Below are positions 17,842-27,400 of a stretch of 64,000 nt of DNA, piece by piece. Under the pieces are notes generated by a model. That model searched no databases. It saw only the letters and a list, made by a program, of their open reading frames with translations, and had not been told where the DNA came from. The first letter of the stretch is position 1, and every line of letters starts with the position of its first letter. The DNA is from an uncultured Selenomonadales bacterium (GTDB lineage Bacteria; Bacillota; Negativicutes; Selenomonadales; Selenomonadaceae). Made by a program: the position numbers and the translations under genes. The stretch is from assembly GCA_937877545.1 (NCBI GenBank), contig CALFJE010000093.1, positions 1-64,000 on the forward strand, given 5' to 3'.

Positions 17842-18108
17842 ATGACAGAAGCAACCGCCACAATCGAAAACAAAACCGGTATTCATGCGCGCCCCGCATC
17901 GCAATTCGTGCAGAAAGCCTCCTCGTTCAAGTCCAAAGTCCAGCTCAAGGCTAAGGGCAAGACCGTTGACGCGAAAAGCATCCTCATGATCATGAGCATG
18001 GGCTTGGTCAAAGGCACCGAGGTAACAATCGTTGCTGACGGCCCCGACGAAGCAGACGCAGTCGCCGCGCTCAAAGGCATGATCGACGCTAAATTCGGCG
18101 AAGAATAA
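17842..18108 (+). CDS. ptsH: Phosphocarrier protein HPr
   Basis: HPr relays phosphate from Enzyme I to the sugar-specific EIIA proteins. The 88-residue product has His15 in GIHARPA and the regulatory Ser46 in AKSIL, so HPr kinase control (Firmicute type) is expected. Start ATG follows AGGAGAGGG. Upstream, a GTTACCC-GCAA-GGGTGAC hairpin (17781-17798) without a T-run may influence the leader. A hairpin with T-run lies between it and ptsI. Confidence 0.96.
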   Translation: MTEATATIENKTGIHARPASQFVQKASSFKSKVQLKAKGKTVDAKSILMIMSMGLVKGTEVTIVADGPDEADAVAALKGMIDAKFGEE

Positions 18109-18131
18109 TTCGCACGTCCCGTCGCAAAATC

Positions 18132-18170
18132 AGGGGAGGAGGTTAAGTTGTTTTTTCCGCCTCCCCTTTT
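18132..18170 (+). terminator. Hairpin terminator between ptsH and ptsI
   Basis: AGGGGAGG pairs with CCTCCCCT across a 20-base loop, followed by TTTTG. It could act as a leaky terminator so that HPr is made in excess over Enzyme I. Confidence 0.65.
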
Positions 18171-18194
18171 GTGTAACCCTATGGAGGAGAAAAC

Positions 18195-19916
18195 ATGGCA
18201 GAGAAAATTAAAGGCAAAGGCGTAATAGCCGGCATCGCAGTCGGCAACATTCTGCTCGCAGGTCAAAACCTCGACGGTTACCTCGCGAAGTATAAGCCCG
18301 GCAAACCCGCCGCCGAAAAGAAAAAGGCAGCGGCGGCTCTCGTGCAAGTCGCCGAAAACCTCAAAAAGAGCATTGACGACTTCAAAGCCCAAGAGCTGAA
18401 CGAACAGGCGGGCATCCTCGAAGCGCACCGCATGATGGTCGAAGATCCCGCCATGAGCGGCGCGATTGACGAGCAAATCGACATCAGCGGCTCGGCTCCC
18501 AAGGCTGTTATCGACGCTTACGAGTCTCAAGCGCAAATCTTCGAGGCTATGGACGACGAATACTTCCGCGGACGCGCCGTCGATATGCGCGACGTCGGCA
18601 AACGCATTGCCAAGTTCCTCCTCGGCATTAAAGAACCCGAAATCGTCGGCAAAGTTATCGTGGCTGGCAAAGACATTGAGCCGTCCGTTATCGCGGGCTT
18701 GCCCACCGACAAAATCGCGGGCGTTATCCTCGGCGTCGGCTCCACCACCGCGCACGCCGTCATTATCGCCAAAACTCGCGCTATCCCGACCGTTGTCGGC
18801 GTGGGTGACGGCATTGCTCAAATCGCTGACGGCGACCCCGCTATCCTCGACGGCGAAACCGGCGAAATCCTCATTCGCCCCTCCGACGAAGAACGCGCCG
18901 CTTACGACGTTAAGATTAAGAAGCAGGAAGAACTCAAGGCTCACTACGCGGCTCTGAAAGATAAGCCCGCCATTACCCTTGACGGCAAAGAAGTTGAACT
19001 CGTCGCCAATATCGGCTCGCCCGCCGACGCTGACGCCGCTGTTAAAAACTTCGGCGCGACCGGCGTGGGACTCTTCCGCTCCGAATTCGTCTTCATGGGC
19101 AAAACCGACGTTCCGAAGGAAGAAGACCAATACAAGGAATACAAAGCCGCTGTCGAACATTGCGCGTCCGTCACTCACGGCGAAGGGCTTTGCGTTATCC
19201 GCACAATGGACATCGGCGGCGATAAACCCCTGCCCTATATCCAGGTTGGAACCGAAGAGAATCCGTTCCTCGGCTATCGCGCTATCCGCATAAGCCTCCA
19301 GCGCAAAGATTTGTTCCTGCCCCAGCTCAAGGCTATTCTCCGCGCAGGCGTCTACGGTAAAGCCGCGATTATGTTCCCGATGGTTATCAACGTCCAGGAA
19401 TTCCTCGCCGCGAAACAATTCGTCGAAGAGGCTAAAATGGAACTCGTCCACGAGGGCAAAGAGTATTCCGACAGCGTCCAAGTCGGTATCATGGTTGAGA
19501 CTCCTGCGGCGGCTGTTATGGCTCCCATGCTCGCCAAATATGTCGACTTCTTCTCAATCGGCACCAATGACCTCGTCCAATACACGCTGGCTGTCGACAG
19601 AGGCAACGCGCAAATTTCCTACCTCTACAACCACTTTAACCCGGCTGTCCTCCGCCTTATCAAGCGCACGATCGAATCCGCCAACAAGGAAGGCAAATGG
19701 GCAGGCATGTGCGGCGAAATGGCGTCCGACCCGAACGCGGCGATTATCCTCATGGCTATGGGCATTAAAGAACTCTCCATGAGTGCGCCCTCCATTCCGA
19801 AAGTCAAAGAGCGCATTCGCAACATCACCCTCACCAAGGCGAAAGAGATCCTCGATAAAGTTATGGAAATGGAAGACGGCGACAAGATTAAAGACTACCT
19901 CGCAACGCTCGCCTGA
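18195..19916 (+). CDS. ptsI: PTS Enzyme I
   Basis: Enzyme I takes phosphate from phosphoenolpyruvate and passes it to HPr. The 573-residue protein is full length: N-terminal HPr-binding and swivelling domain with the phosphorylated histidine in GSTTAHAVIIAK (about residue 185), then the PEP-binding barrel with GLFRSEFVFM, IRTMDIGGDKPL and the active-site cysteine in GMCGEMASD. GGAGGAG precedes the ATG. Same direction as ptsH, 86 bases apart, followed by a terminator. Confidence 0.97.
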   Translation: MAEKIKGKGVIAGIAVGNILLAGQNLDGYLAKYKPGKPAAEKKKAAAALVQVAENLKKSIDDFKAQELNEQAGILEAHRMMVEDPAMSGAIDEQIDISGSAPKAVIDAYESQAQIFEAMDDEYFRGRAVDMRDVGKRIAKFLLGIKEPEIVGKVIVAGKDIEPSVIAGLPTDKIAGVILGVGSTTAHAVIIAKTRAIPTVVGVGDGIAQIADGDPAILDGETGEILIRPSDEERAAYDVKIKKQEELKAHYAALKDKPAITLDGKEVELVANIGSPADADAAVKNFGATGVGLFRSEFVFMGKTDVPKEEDQYKEYKAAVEHCASVTHGEGLCVIRTMDIGGDKPLPYIQVGTEENPFLGYRAIRISLQRKDLFLPQLKAILRAGVYGKAAIMFPMVINVQEFLAAKQFVEEAKMELVHEGKEYSDSVQVGIMVETPAAAVMAPMLAKYVDFFSIGTNDLVQYTLAVDRGNAQISYLYNHFNPAVLRLIKRTIESANKEGKWAGMCGEMASDPNAAIILMAMGIKELSMSAPSIPKVKERIRNITLTKAKEILDKVMEMEDGDKIKDYLATLA

Positions 19917-19943
19917 TTCAACAAATTTCATATCGCGAACAAT

Positions 19944-19974
19944 AAGCTCCCGTCGAAGTTTGGCGGGGGCTTTT
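19944..19974 (+). terminator. Intrinsic terminator after ptsI
   Basis: AAGCTCCCG...CGGGGGCTTTT stem (one wobble pair) followed by T-rich sequence. Confidence 0.75.
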
Positions 19975-20006
19975 ACTTTGTTGCCAATGAAACAGGTACC
20001 TCCTTT

Positions 20007-20040
20007 GCAAAAAAAATGCTCCCCGCGTCGGGAAGCCGCA
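20007..20040 (-). terminator. Intrinsic terminator after the PTS EIICB gene
   Basis: On minus: GCTTCCC, GACGC loop, GGGGAGC, then a run of eight Ts. It sits directly after the EIICB stop. Confidence 0.85.
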
Positions 20041-20047
20041 AGATTTT

Positions 20048-21421
20048 TCAGCGCATAGAATTTATTTCGTCGGCAACAAATTCAACTTGCGTGCCTATGA
20101 CGATTTGAATCGCGGTGCCGTTCTTTAGGACGCCCTTGGCTCCCGCCGCCTTCAGAATTTTTTCGTCGACCGTGGAACCGTCCTTGACTGTCACGCGGAG
20201 CCGCGTCGTGCAATTACCGACCTCAATCAAATTTTCCTTGCCGCCCAAACCTTTGACAATCTGCGCGACCATATTGCCTTTGGACGCGTCGTTTTCGCCG
20301 CCTTCCATGTCGTAGCGTCCGAGCGTCGGCAAATCAAAATTCTCAATCGTCCAGCTGAAAATCAGATAATAAATCAAGCCGAACACCAAACCCATTGGGA
20401 TAATCAGCGCGGGGCGCGTGGAAATGCCCCAGTTCAGAATCAAATCGATTAGGCTCGGCGAAAATCCGAATCCTATCAAAATGCCCGACTCATAACAAAC
20501 CCACATCGATATTCCGTATAAAAAGGCATGGAAGGCGTAAAGAGCCGGCGCGAGGAACAGGAACGAAAATTCAATCGGCTCGGTGATGCCCGTTAAAAAT
20601 GAAGTCAACGCCATGGAAGTCAGCACGCCCGCGATTTTCGGACGATTTTCGGGCTTGGCAGTGCGATACATAGCCAACGCAACCGCCGGCAAGCCGAACA
20701 TCATTACAGGGAAGCCGCCCGACATAAAAATTCCCGCCGTCGGGTCGCCCGCGAAAAACCGCGTCAAGTCGCCCATAACGACCTCGCCCGTCCCCGGCAC
20801 CGTGTAGCTCCCGAAGACGAACCACATCAGATTGTTCAAAATGTGGTGAAGCCCGAACGGTATCAGCGCACGATTCAATACGCCGTAAAGGAACGTGCCG
20901 AAGCCGCCGAAATTTATAAACGCCTCGCCCAAAGAATTGATAGCCGTTTGAATCGGCAGCCAGATGACGCCGAAGATAAGCGCGAGGATAATCGCCGCGA
21001 ACAGATTTAAAATCAAGATGAATTTCCTGCCGCCGAAGAAGCCGAGGAATTCGGGCAGACGGATTTTGTAAAAGCGATTGTACAAGACGCCCGCCGTCAG
21101 CCCGCTGATTATGCCCGCGAACACGCCCATATTGATTTGCTCGTCGATTGCCTTAATCGCCGTGGTAAAAACCGCGTAGCAGATGAAGCCCCCCAGCCCC
21201 GCCGCGCCGTTGTTGTTGGTGTCTTTCGTCAAGCCGAACGCGATACTGATAGCGAAAATTATCGGCAGGTTGTCGAAAATCGCGCCGCCCGCTTTGGCGA
21301 CGAATGAGACATCAAGCAGGTCGGGGGAGCCGAAGCGCAACAATATCGCCGCCGCCGGTAAAACCGCCACGGGCAACATTAACGTCTTGCCTATGCTTTG
21401 AAGTTTATCAAATATTATCAA
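20048..21421 (-). CDS. PTS transporter EIICB, glucose/N-acetylglucosamine type
   Basis: This membrane permease imports and phosphorylates a hexose, using phosphate from a separate EIIA. The 457-residue protein has the EIIC domain (about 1-370, ten hydrophobic segments, with FGLHHILNN, GGFPVMMFGLP and TGITEPIEFSF, the last holding the substrate-binding GITE motif) and a C-terminal EIIB domain with the phosphorylated cysteine in GNCTTRL (about 404). The pattern is closest to NagE/PtsG. No EIIA domain is fused and none is in the window, so a shared EIIA (Crr-type) must act in trans. Convergent with ptsHI. Substrate (GlcNAc or glucose) is inferred, not proven. Confidence 0.85.
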   Translation of the reverse strand: MIIFDKLQSIGKTLMLPVAVLPAAAILLRFGSPDLLDVSFVAKAGGAIFDNLPIIFAISIAFGLTKDTNNNGAAGLGGFICYAVFTTAIKAIDEQINMGVFAGIISGLTAGVLYNRFYKIRLPEFLGFFGGRKFILILNLFAAIILALIFGVIWLPIQTAINSLGEAFINFGGFGTFLYGVLNRALIPFGLHHILNNLMWFVFGSYTVPGTGEVVMGDLTRFFAGDPTAGIFMSGGFPVMMFGLPAVALAMYRTAKPENRPKIAGVLTSMALTSFLTGITEPIEFSFLFLAPALYAFHAFLYGISMWVCYESGILIGFGFSPSLIDLILNWGISTRPALIIPMGLVFGLIYYLIFSWTIENFDLPTLGRYDMEGGENDASKGNMVAQIVKGLGGKENLIEVGNCTTRLRVTVKDGSTVDEKILKAAGAKGVLKNGTAIQIVIGTQVEFVADEINSMR

Positions 21422-21442
21422 GTGGAAAGCCTCCTTCTACAG

Positions 21443-21475
21443 CAAAACCGCCCCCGAAAGTCGAGAGCGGTTTTT
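21443..21475. terminator. Terminator between fba and the EIICB gene
   Basis: AAAACCGC...GCGGTTTTT stem with T-runs on both strands. It follows fba on the minus strand and precedes the EIICB ribosome site. Confidence 0.7.
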
Positions 21476-21493
21476 GTAGGAGATGATAAGATA

Positions 21494-22495
21494 TTACTTA
21501 AGTTCTTTTGCGAGTTCGGCGATAGCCGGCGCAGTGCCCTCGGAGCCGAGAACTTCTTTAATCTTGTGCTCGACGAGTTCTTGGATGTAGTTGCGAGCGG
21601 GCGTGAGGTATTGACGCGGGTCGAAATGATCGGGATATTGATTGAAGTGTTCGCGAATACCGGCGGTCATGGCAAGACGGAGGTCAGAGTCGACGTTGAT
21701 CTTGCAGACTGCGGAGCGAGCCGCTTTGCGCAACTGTGCTTCGGGAATGCCGACTGCATCTTTGAGTGCGCCGCCATTGTCGTTGATGATTTTGACGTAT
21801 TTGGGAATGACGGAAGATGCGCCGTGGAGAACGATCGGGAAGCCGGGGATTTGTTTTTCGATTTCGGCGAGAATGTCAAAGCGCAGTTCGGGCGGCTCAA
21901 GAACGCCGGTTTCGGGGTTACGCGTGCACTGTTCGGGCGTGAATTTGAATGCGCCGTGGCTGGTGCCGATAGCGATAGCGAGGGAGTCGCAACCGGTCTT
22001 GGAGACGAACTCGACGACTTCTTCGGGTTTGGTGTAGTGAGCTTTGTCGGCGTCGACAGAAACTTCGTCCTCAACGCCCGCCAGCTGTCCGAGTTCAGCC
22101 TCGACAACAACGCCGTGCTCATGCGCATATGCTACGACTTCTTTGGTCTTTTCGATGTTTTCCGCAAAGGGATAGTGCGAGCCGTCGAACATAACGGACG
22201 TAAAGCCGCCGTCGATACAAGCTTTGCAGGTTGCGAAGTCCGGACCGTGGTCGAGGTGCAGGGCAATCGGAATGTCGTTAATTTCGAGGGCTGCCTTGAC
22301 GAGATGGACGAGATAGGCATGGTTGGCGTAAGCGCGTGCGCCCTTGGAGACTTGTAGGATAACCGGCGAATTGAGTTTGCCTGCCGCGCCCGTAATGCCT
22401 TGAACGATTTCCATGTTGTTGACGTTGAACGCGCCGATAGCGAAGCCGCCTTCGTGAGCTTTCTTGAACATAGCTTTGGTTGTGATTAACGCCAT
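21494..22495 (-). CDS. fba: Fructose-bisphosphate aldolase, class II
   Basis: The enzyme cleaves fructose-1,6-bisphosphate into two triose phosphates in glycolysis. The 333-residue product has the class II zinc site: HLDHGPDF (histidine), the acidic VVEAELGQLAG motif, then AIGTSHGAF and VLHGASSV with further metal histidines, and the KINVDSDLR phosphate-binding segment. It is full length. A GGAGGTAAT site precedes the ATG. Its setting beside the PTS genes fits a sugar catabolism cluster, though a terminator separates it from EIICB. Confidence 0.95.
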   Translation of the reverse strand: MALITTKAMFKKAHEGGFAIGAFNVNNMEIVQGITGAAGKLNSPVILQVSKGARAYANHAYLVHLVKAALEINDIPIALHLDHGPDFATCKACIDGGFTSVMFDGSHYPFAENIEKTKEVVAYAHEHGVVVEAELGQLAGVEDEVSVDADKAHYTKPEEVVEFVSKTGCDSLAIAIGTSHGAFKFTPEQCTRNPETGVLEPPELRFDILAEIEKQIPGFPIVLHGASSVIPKYVKIINDNGGALKDAVGIPEAQLRKAARSAVCKINVDSDLRLAMTAGIREHFNQYPDHFDPRQYLTPARNYIQELVEHKIKEVLGSEGTAPAIAELAKELK

Positions 22496-22807
22496 TGTGC
22501 ATTACCTCCTAAAAATATCTTACAGAGCCTTGGGGTCGGAACCCCCTCCCAAAAACAATCGTATTTTAACACACCCGCCGCCAATCTTGCAACAATCAAT
22601 CGAAAAATATTTCGACAATTCTATCGCAACGGCAAATTTATTGCCTTGACGCAAGCTTTAAGCAGAGGCGCAGGCGTGGGGAATGAATCGCCACTTGACT
22701 TTGAAAACTGCAAAAGATATATTTCAAGCGCGGAGGACTGCCACGTTAAAGAAATGTAACCACGACCAACGAAAATCAGCAAAACTTTCGCAAGGAGGAA
22801 TTTTAAT
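22496..22807. other. 312-bp gap between fba and thrC with a possible gene remnant
   Basis: The divergent intergenic stretch should hold the fba and thrC promoters, but I see no confident -35/-10 pair, T-box or riboswitch. One plus frame stays open from about 22560 to a TAA at 22757-22759 and reads protein-like (NRKIFRQFYRNGKFIALTQ, then SPLDFENCKRYISSAEDC) without a usable start. It may be the 3' remnant of a lost gene. A minus frame over the same DNA (22621-22833) overlaps thrC and looks spurious. Confidence 0.35.
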
Positions 22808-24316
22808 TTGAAATACGTAAGTACCCGCTCCAAAATTGCGCCGATAAGCTCAGCCGAGGCGATTCTTCAAGGGCTTTCTTCGGACGGCGGATTGTTCGTC
22901 CCCGAAAAAATTCCGCGCATTACCCAAGACGAAATCGGCGAACTTGTCAATAAAACCTACGAACAACGCGCCGCCAAAATCTTGGGCAAATTTTTGACCG
23001 ACTACACCGAAGACGAACTCGGCGAATGCACCGAACTCGCTTATAACTGGTTCGATGTCCCGATGCGTATTCCCGTCGCCGTGCTGATTCAAGACCCGAA
23101 AAATCCCGTCGCGCCCGTCGGCAATATGGAACTTTGGCACGGTCCGACCTCAGCTTTTAAGGACGTTGCCCTCCAAATGTTGCCGCACCTTATGCGCATG
23201 GCTCTACAAAAAGTCGGCGAAACCAAAAAAATCCTTATCCTCGTCGCTACGTCGGGCGATACCGGCAAGGCGGCTCTGGCGGGCTTCGCAGACGTTCCCC
23301 AAACTAAAATCATGGTCTTCTACCCCGAAGACGGCGTAAGCAAGATTCAAAAGCTCCAAATGGTCACGCAGACGGGTGACAATGTGAACGTCACCGCCGT
23401 TAAGGGCAACTTCGACGACGCGCAGACCGGCGTTAAGAAAATTTTTGGCGATAAAAAAATCCGCGAAGAACTCGACAAGCTCGGCGTCAAGCTAAGCTCC
23501 GCCAATTCCATAAATTGGGGGCGGCTCGTCCCGCAAATCGTCTATTATTTTTCGGGCTACGTCGAACTTATCCGCTCCGGTCAAATCAAGCTCGGCGACA
23601 ACGTCAATGTCTGCGTCCCCACGGGCAATTTCGGCAATATCCTCGCCGCTTACTACGCGCTCAAAATGGGCTTGCCCGTCAAAAAGCTGATTTGCGCCTC
23701 CAACATCAACAACGTCCTGACAGAATTTTTCGCGACCGGCACTTACAATCGCAACCGCAAATTTTTCAAGACGATTACGCCCTCCATGGACATTTTAATT
23801 TCAAGCAACCTGGAGCGTCTGCTGTATCACGAATCGGGCGGCGACTTCAAGCAGGTTTCGCGCTACATGGCGGAGCTTAATTCCCTCGGCAAGTACAAAA
23901 TCGACAAGAAGCTCAAAGACCGCCTCGATAAAATTTTCCACGCCGAATTTGTAAACGAGCTCGAGACTCGCGACTTTATCAAGCGCGTTTACGGCTCGTT
24001 TAAGTATCTGCTCGACACCCACAGTGCCGTTGCCGTCGCCGCGCTCAGCAAGTATCGCGGCAAAACCAAGGACTTCACGCCCGTGCTCAACGCCTCGACC
24101 GCCAGCCCCTACAAATTCACCAACGCCGTCTTGACCGCGCTGGAGCAACCCGTTGAGGGGCTTGACGACTTCGCGCAAATTAAAAAGCTCTTCGACATGA
24201 CCAACTTTAAAATCCCGCGCAACCTCGCCGAGCTTTCCAATAAAAAAATCCTACACGCGGACGTTTGCGAAAAAGACGAAATGCCTCAACGCGTTTTGGA
24301 CTTCGCCGCAAAATAA
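22808..24316 (+). CDS. thrC: Threonine synthase
   Basis: ThrC converts O-phosphohomoserine to threonine using PLP. The 502-residue product has the PLP lysine in GPTSAFKDVALQ (Lys118), an N-terminal YVSTRSK segment, SSDGGLFVPE, and LVATSGDTGKAAL as phosphate loop. Length and motifs match the long bacterial form. Start is TTG at 22808 with AAGGAGG nine bases before. It stands alone; no hom or thrB is adjacent. Confidence 0.95.
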   Translation: MKYVSTRSKIAPISSAEAILQGLSSDGGLFVPEKIPRITQDEIGELVNKTYEQRAAKILGKFLTDYTEDELGECTELAYNWFDVPMRIPVAVLIQDPKNPVAPVGNMELWHGPTSAFKDVALQMLPHLMRMALQKVGETKKILILVATSGDTGKAALAGFADVPQTKIMVFYPEDGVSKIQKLQMVTQTGDNVNVTAVKGNFDDAQTGVKKIFGDKKIREELDKLGVKLSSANSINWGRLVPQIVYYFSGYVELIRSGQIKLGDNVNVCVPTGNFGNILAAYYALKMGLPVKKLICASNINNVLTEFFATGTYNRNRKFFKTITPSMDILISSNLERLLYHESGGDFKQVSRYMAELNSLGKYKIDKKLKDRLDKIFHAEFVNELETRDFIKRVYGSFKYLLDTHSAVAVAALSKYRGKTKDFTPVLNASTASPYKFTNAVLTALEQPVEGLDDFAQIKKLFDMTNFKIPRNLAELSNKKILHADVCEKDEMPQRVLDFAAK

Positions 24317-24416
24317 AACCCGCTTTAAAAGCGGGGGAACAATTAGGGCGCGGCGGCTGCTTTAAAAATATTCACGGATTCGGAGCGATTGCTGTTTGTC
24401 AACTTTTCAAAAGTTG

Positions 24417-24444
24417 CCCCTGCCATTTGACAGGGGTTTTTTTT
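24417..24444 (+). terminator. Intrinsic terminator after thrC
   Basis: CCCCTG, eight-base loop, CAGGGG, then eight Ts. A second inverted repeat, CAACTTTT-C-AAAAGTTG (24400-24416), sits directly before it, and a GC hairpin (24318-24336) follows the thrC stop. The T-run overlaps the stop of the convergent glycosyltransferase gene. Confidence 0.9.
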
Positions 24445-27400
24445 AATCTTCCTTGGGTCTGTCAAGCTCGCTCAGATAAAAATCCAAAGCGTTGCCGTGA
24501 AAGGTATTGCAATATTCGTCGTCCAACGTGAATATCTCGCGCAATTCGGGGGCGATAATTTTTTTGTCACTCATGAACGCCCTAACCCACGCGTCGACGA
24601 AATTTTTATCAATCGGTACGCGCAAGAGTATATCGCCGAAAATGTCCGCCACGTCGCGGCAAAAGTCTTTAATGCCCTCGTGAATCGCGCTTATCTCGCG
24701 GAAATGCAGTTGTCCCGGCTCCGGCGCACCGAATACGGGATTGCCCGTCGCGTCGAAGTGCTTAAGTTGCGCGTCGGGCGCGGTCAATATCGTCTCGAAC
24801 AACAGCTGATAGCGATATACCGCCGACTTAGTCCACTTATAATCGTCGTTTTCCGTGAAACAGCCGCGCATCCGCTCGCTCGCCTCCTCGCCGAAACGAT
24901 TTGTCGAACTCGTGGCGAAGTAGTAGCCCGTGAATTTCTTGCCCGTCAGCTCCTGCAAATAAAATTGAATCGTGCCTGAATAGCCCATATCGACCACGCC
25001 GACTTTGTCAAGACTGCCGCCGAGGTTGGCGATATATTTTTCAAAGCCTCCCCGCTCCGCCGCCGCGTGATTCAAAATCTCCTCCGAATGCTCGTCAATA
25101 ATCTGCGCGGCTACCGATTCACAATCCGTCGTGGAAAATAAATTCGGCAAAATGATTTTTTCGTCGCCGCCCAACTCCATGCCGAATCGTTCACGGAATA
25201 ATTTTCGTTGCGTGCCCTCGAAGCGGAGTTTAATCAGCTCCTTTGCCTGCGATATGTCCCGAATCGACGCGACCGTAACCGCCCGCCGCGACGCCATGAA
25301 ATATTCGCTCGGCAACGCCGCCACGTTCAGCAATGCCGCCACGAATTTATACAGCCGCCGCAAAAAATATCCGTCGCGTGCCAGGAAGAATATCCGCTCG
25401 ACGCCGTCCGCCCGTGTCTTTTGAATCAGCCACAACATGAACGTCAACAGCGGTGCCCCGTAAAACCAATAGCCCAGCTCGCGGAAATCCTTCAGGATTA
25501 AATGATGCGTGCCGTCCGTCAATTCAGTGCGCAGGCGATACGGACTTTGAAATTTCTTTGCCAATGTCACGCCCAGTAAAATCCCCGCGTAAAGCGTCAG
25601 GTTGCCGCCGAGCCGTGTAAGCAACGACCGCCCGAACAGCGTTTGCGAAAATAAATTTATCGCGCTCATAAGGTGATAAATGCCAAAGCTCCTGTCGCCG
25701 GGAAGTTGCAAATCGCTCGTCTCGTTGTCGCCGATGTGAACGATTTTTTTAGGCGACGCGTTAAAGCCCTCCTGCGCCAAATAATTCCAAATCGCCGCCG
25801 TATCCTTGCGCTTATTCGTCTCGCACGAAACCAAAAGCTTGCCGTAACCTTCGACGCCGCACTTTTTCAAAAGCCGCTCCAATTCGGGCGTCTGCATGTA
25901 CATATCCGAAATAAGCCAAACTTCGCGCCCGCGCTTGAGTATTTCCTTGAACCACGCAACGACGTCCTCACGCGGCAAAATCAGCTCAAGCTCCGTTGAA
26001 ATTTCCAGCTCGCGAATTTGCTTGCAAGTGTCCGCGTCCAGCTCCGTCAGTTCCGCAAAGCTCCCGTAAATTTCATAGAGATTCACGTCGCCGCCCTTTT
26101 TCTGCCGCGCAAGTTCCTCCGCCTTGAGTCGCAACGTCGGAAAGTCAAACTCCCGTCCAAGCAAATCCTCCACTTTGAATCGAATAATCTCGTTGACGTG
26201 ACGCGGTTGCGCGACGTATCGCATAATCAGCGTATCGAACACGTCGAACGAAACAATATCGCCCTGCGCAAGCAACCAGAGCATTTCGGGCTCGCCGCCG
26301 TTGCGCGTGTCAAAGTACTGCCACAGATTTTTACAACCCAGGTTAACGGAATAAGCATAGGTCGCGGGATTAAATTCGTAGTAGTTCAAGCCCTCGGTCT
26401 GCGCGGCAAGCAAAATCGACCGTTCAAAGGCGTGCGCGATTGTACCGTCATTTTGCCCTTGTTCGGGAGGAAAGTCCTCAAACGTCAAGCCCGGCGCGAA
26501 GAATTTCCGCAAAGCCTTTGTACGCGCCCAAAACATTGTACCGGCGGGAAAATCGAAGTACTCCGTTTTATTTGGCTCGATACCTGCGCGGGCAAGCAGA
26601 CTTTGCCCCACGGCGCGATTGGACATCCACGTAAAGGCGGCGTAAGGAACATTCTCTGCGGGGCGCGGATAAATCACGCCGACGGTTTCATCGTCGAAAG
26701 CTTTGAAAATCTTCCTGATACGGTCGGCACTGCCCAAAAGCGCGTCGAAAAGATAATTGCGCCAATTCTGTTGTTCGGAGCCCGTGTAAAGCGACTTTTT
26801 GGAGTGAATGTGCGCCACGAAGTCATATTCGGGAATCAAATCGCCGAAGCCGACGAGGAATGGCGCAACGTCCCGCCCGCGATTCGGCACAATTCGCACG
26901 ACGCATTTCTCGGCGTTCGGAATTTTCTCGAACACGGCAAGGACTTTATCCATAGCGTCTTTGTCGACGATAGAAATCAGCGCGTCAAAGGCGAATGGCA
27001 TATTGGCGCAGTAAGCCGCCATATCGTCCAGCAAGTCCAAATAAAAAATGTGCGCCTGAATCGCTATCTTGCCGGGCTGCAAAAAAGTTTCGCCGTAAAA
27101 AAATCGGTCGTCCTCCGAAATTAAATTGGCGTCGGGCGGCGAAGCCTCAAGCTTGCTCAGTTGCCAATTCTTGTAACGCTCGGTGTCCTTCAACAGCGGC
27201 GCAAATCGATTGTAGAATTTATCTTTGAGCGCGACCTTTTTGGCGTCGTCAAGCGGAATTGCCTTATACAAAAGCCGCCCCGCCGACAACGCCTTATCCT
27301 TCGGGCTGTACTTGAGCCAACGACGGGCTGAACGTAACGGCTCGGTCAGCCGCCACGAATTGGAATTCAAAATCAACTCGTTGAATTGCGCCAGCCGTTG

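Noticed and set aside
17883..19481. A 532-codon open frame antisense to ptsH-ptsI
   Set aside because: It mirrors the strong codon bias of ptsI, crosses the intergenic terminator, and has no ribosome site or protein-like motifs.
22496..22807. T-box or threonine riboswitch leader for thrC
   Set aside because: No T-box consensus (AGGGTGG-type), no specifier loop and no terminator/antiterminator pair were found.
22621..22833. A 70-codon minus frame overlapping the thrC start
   Set aside because: It has no ribosome site, overlaps a well-supported gene and has no recognisable pattern.
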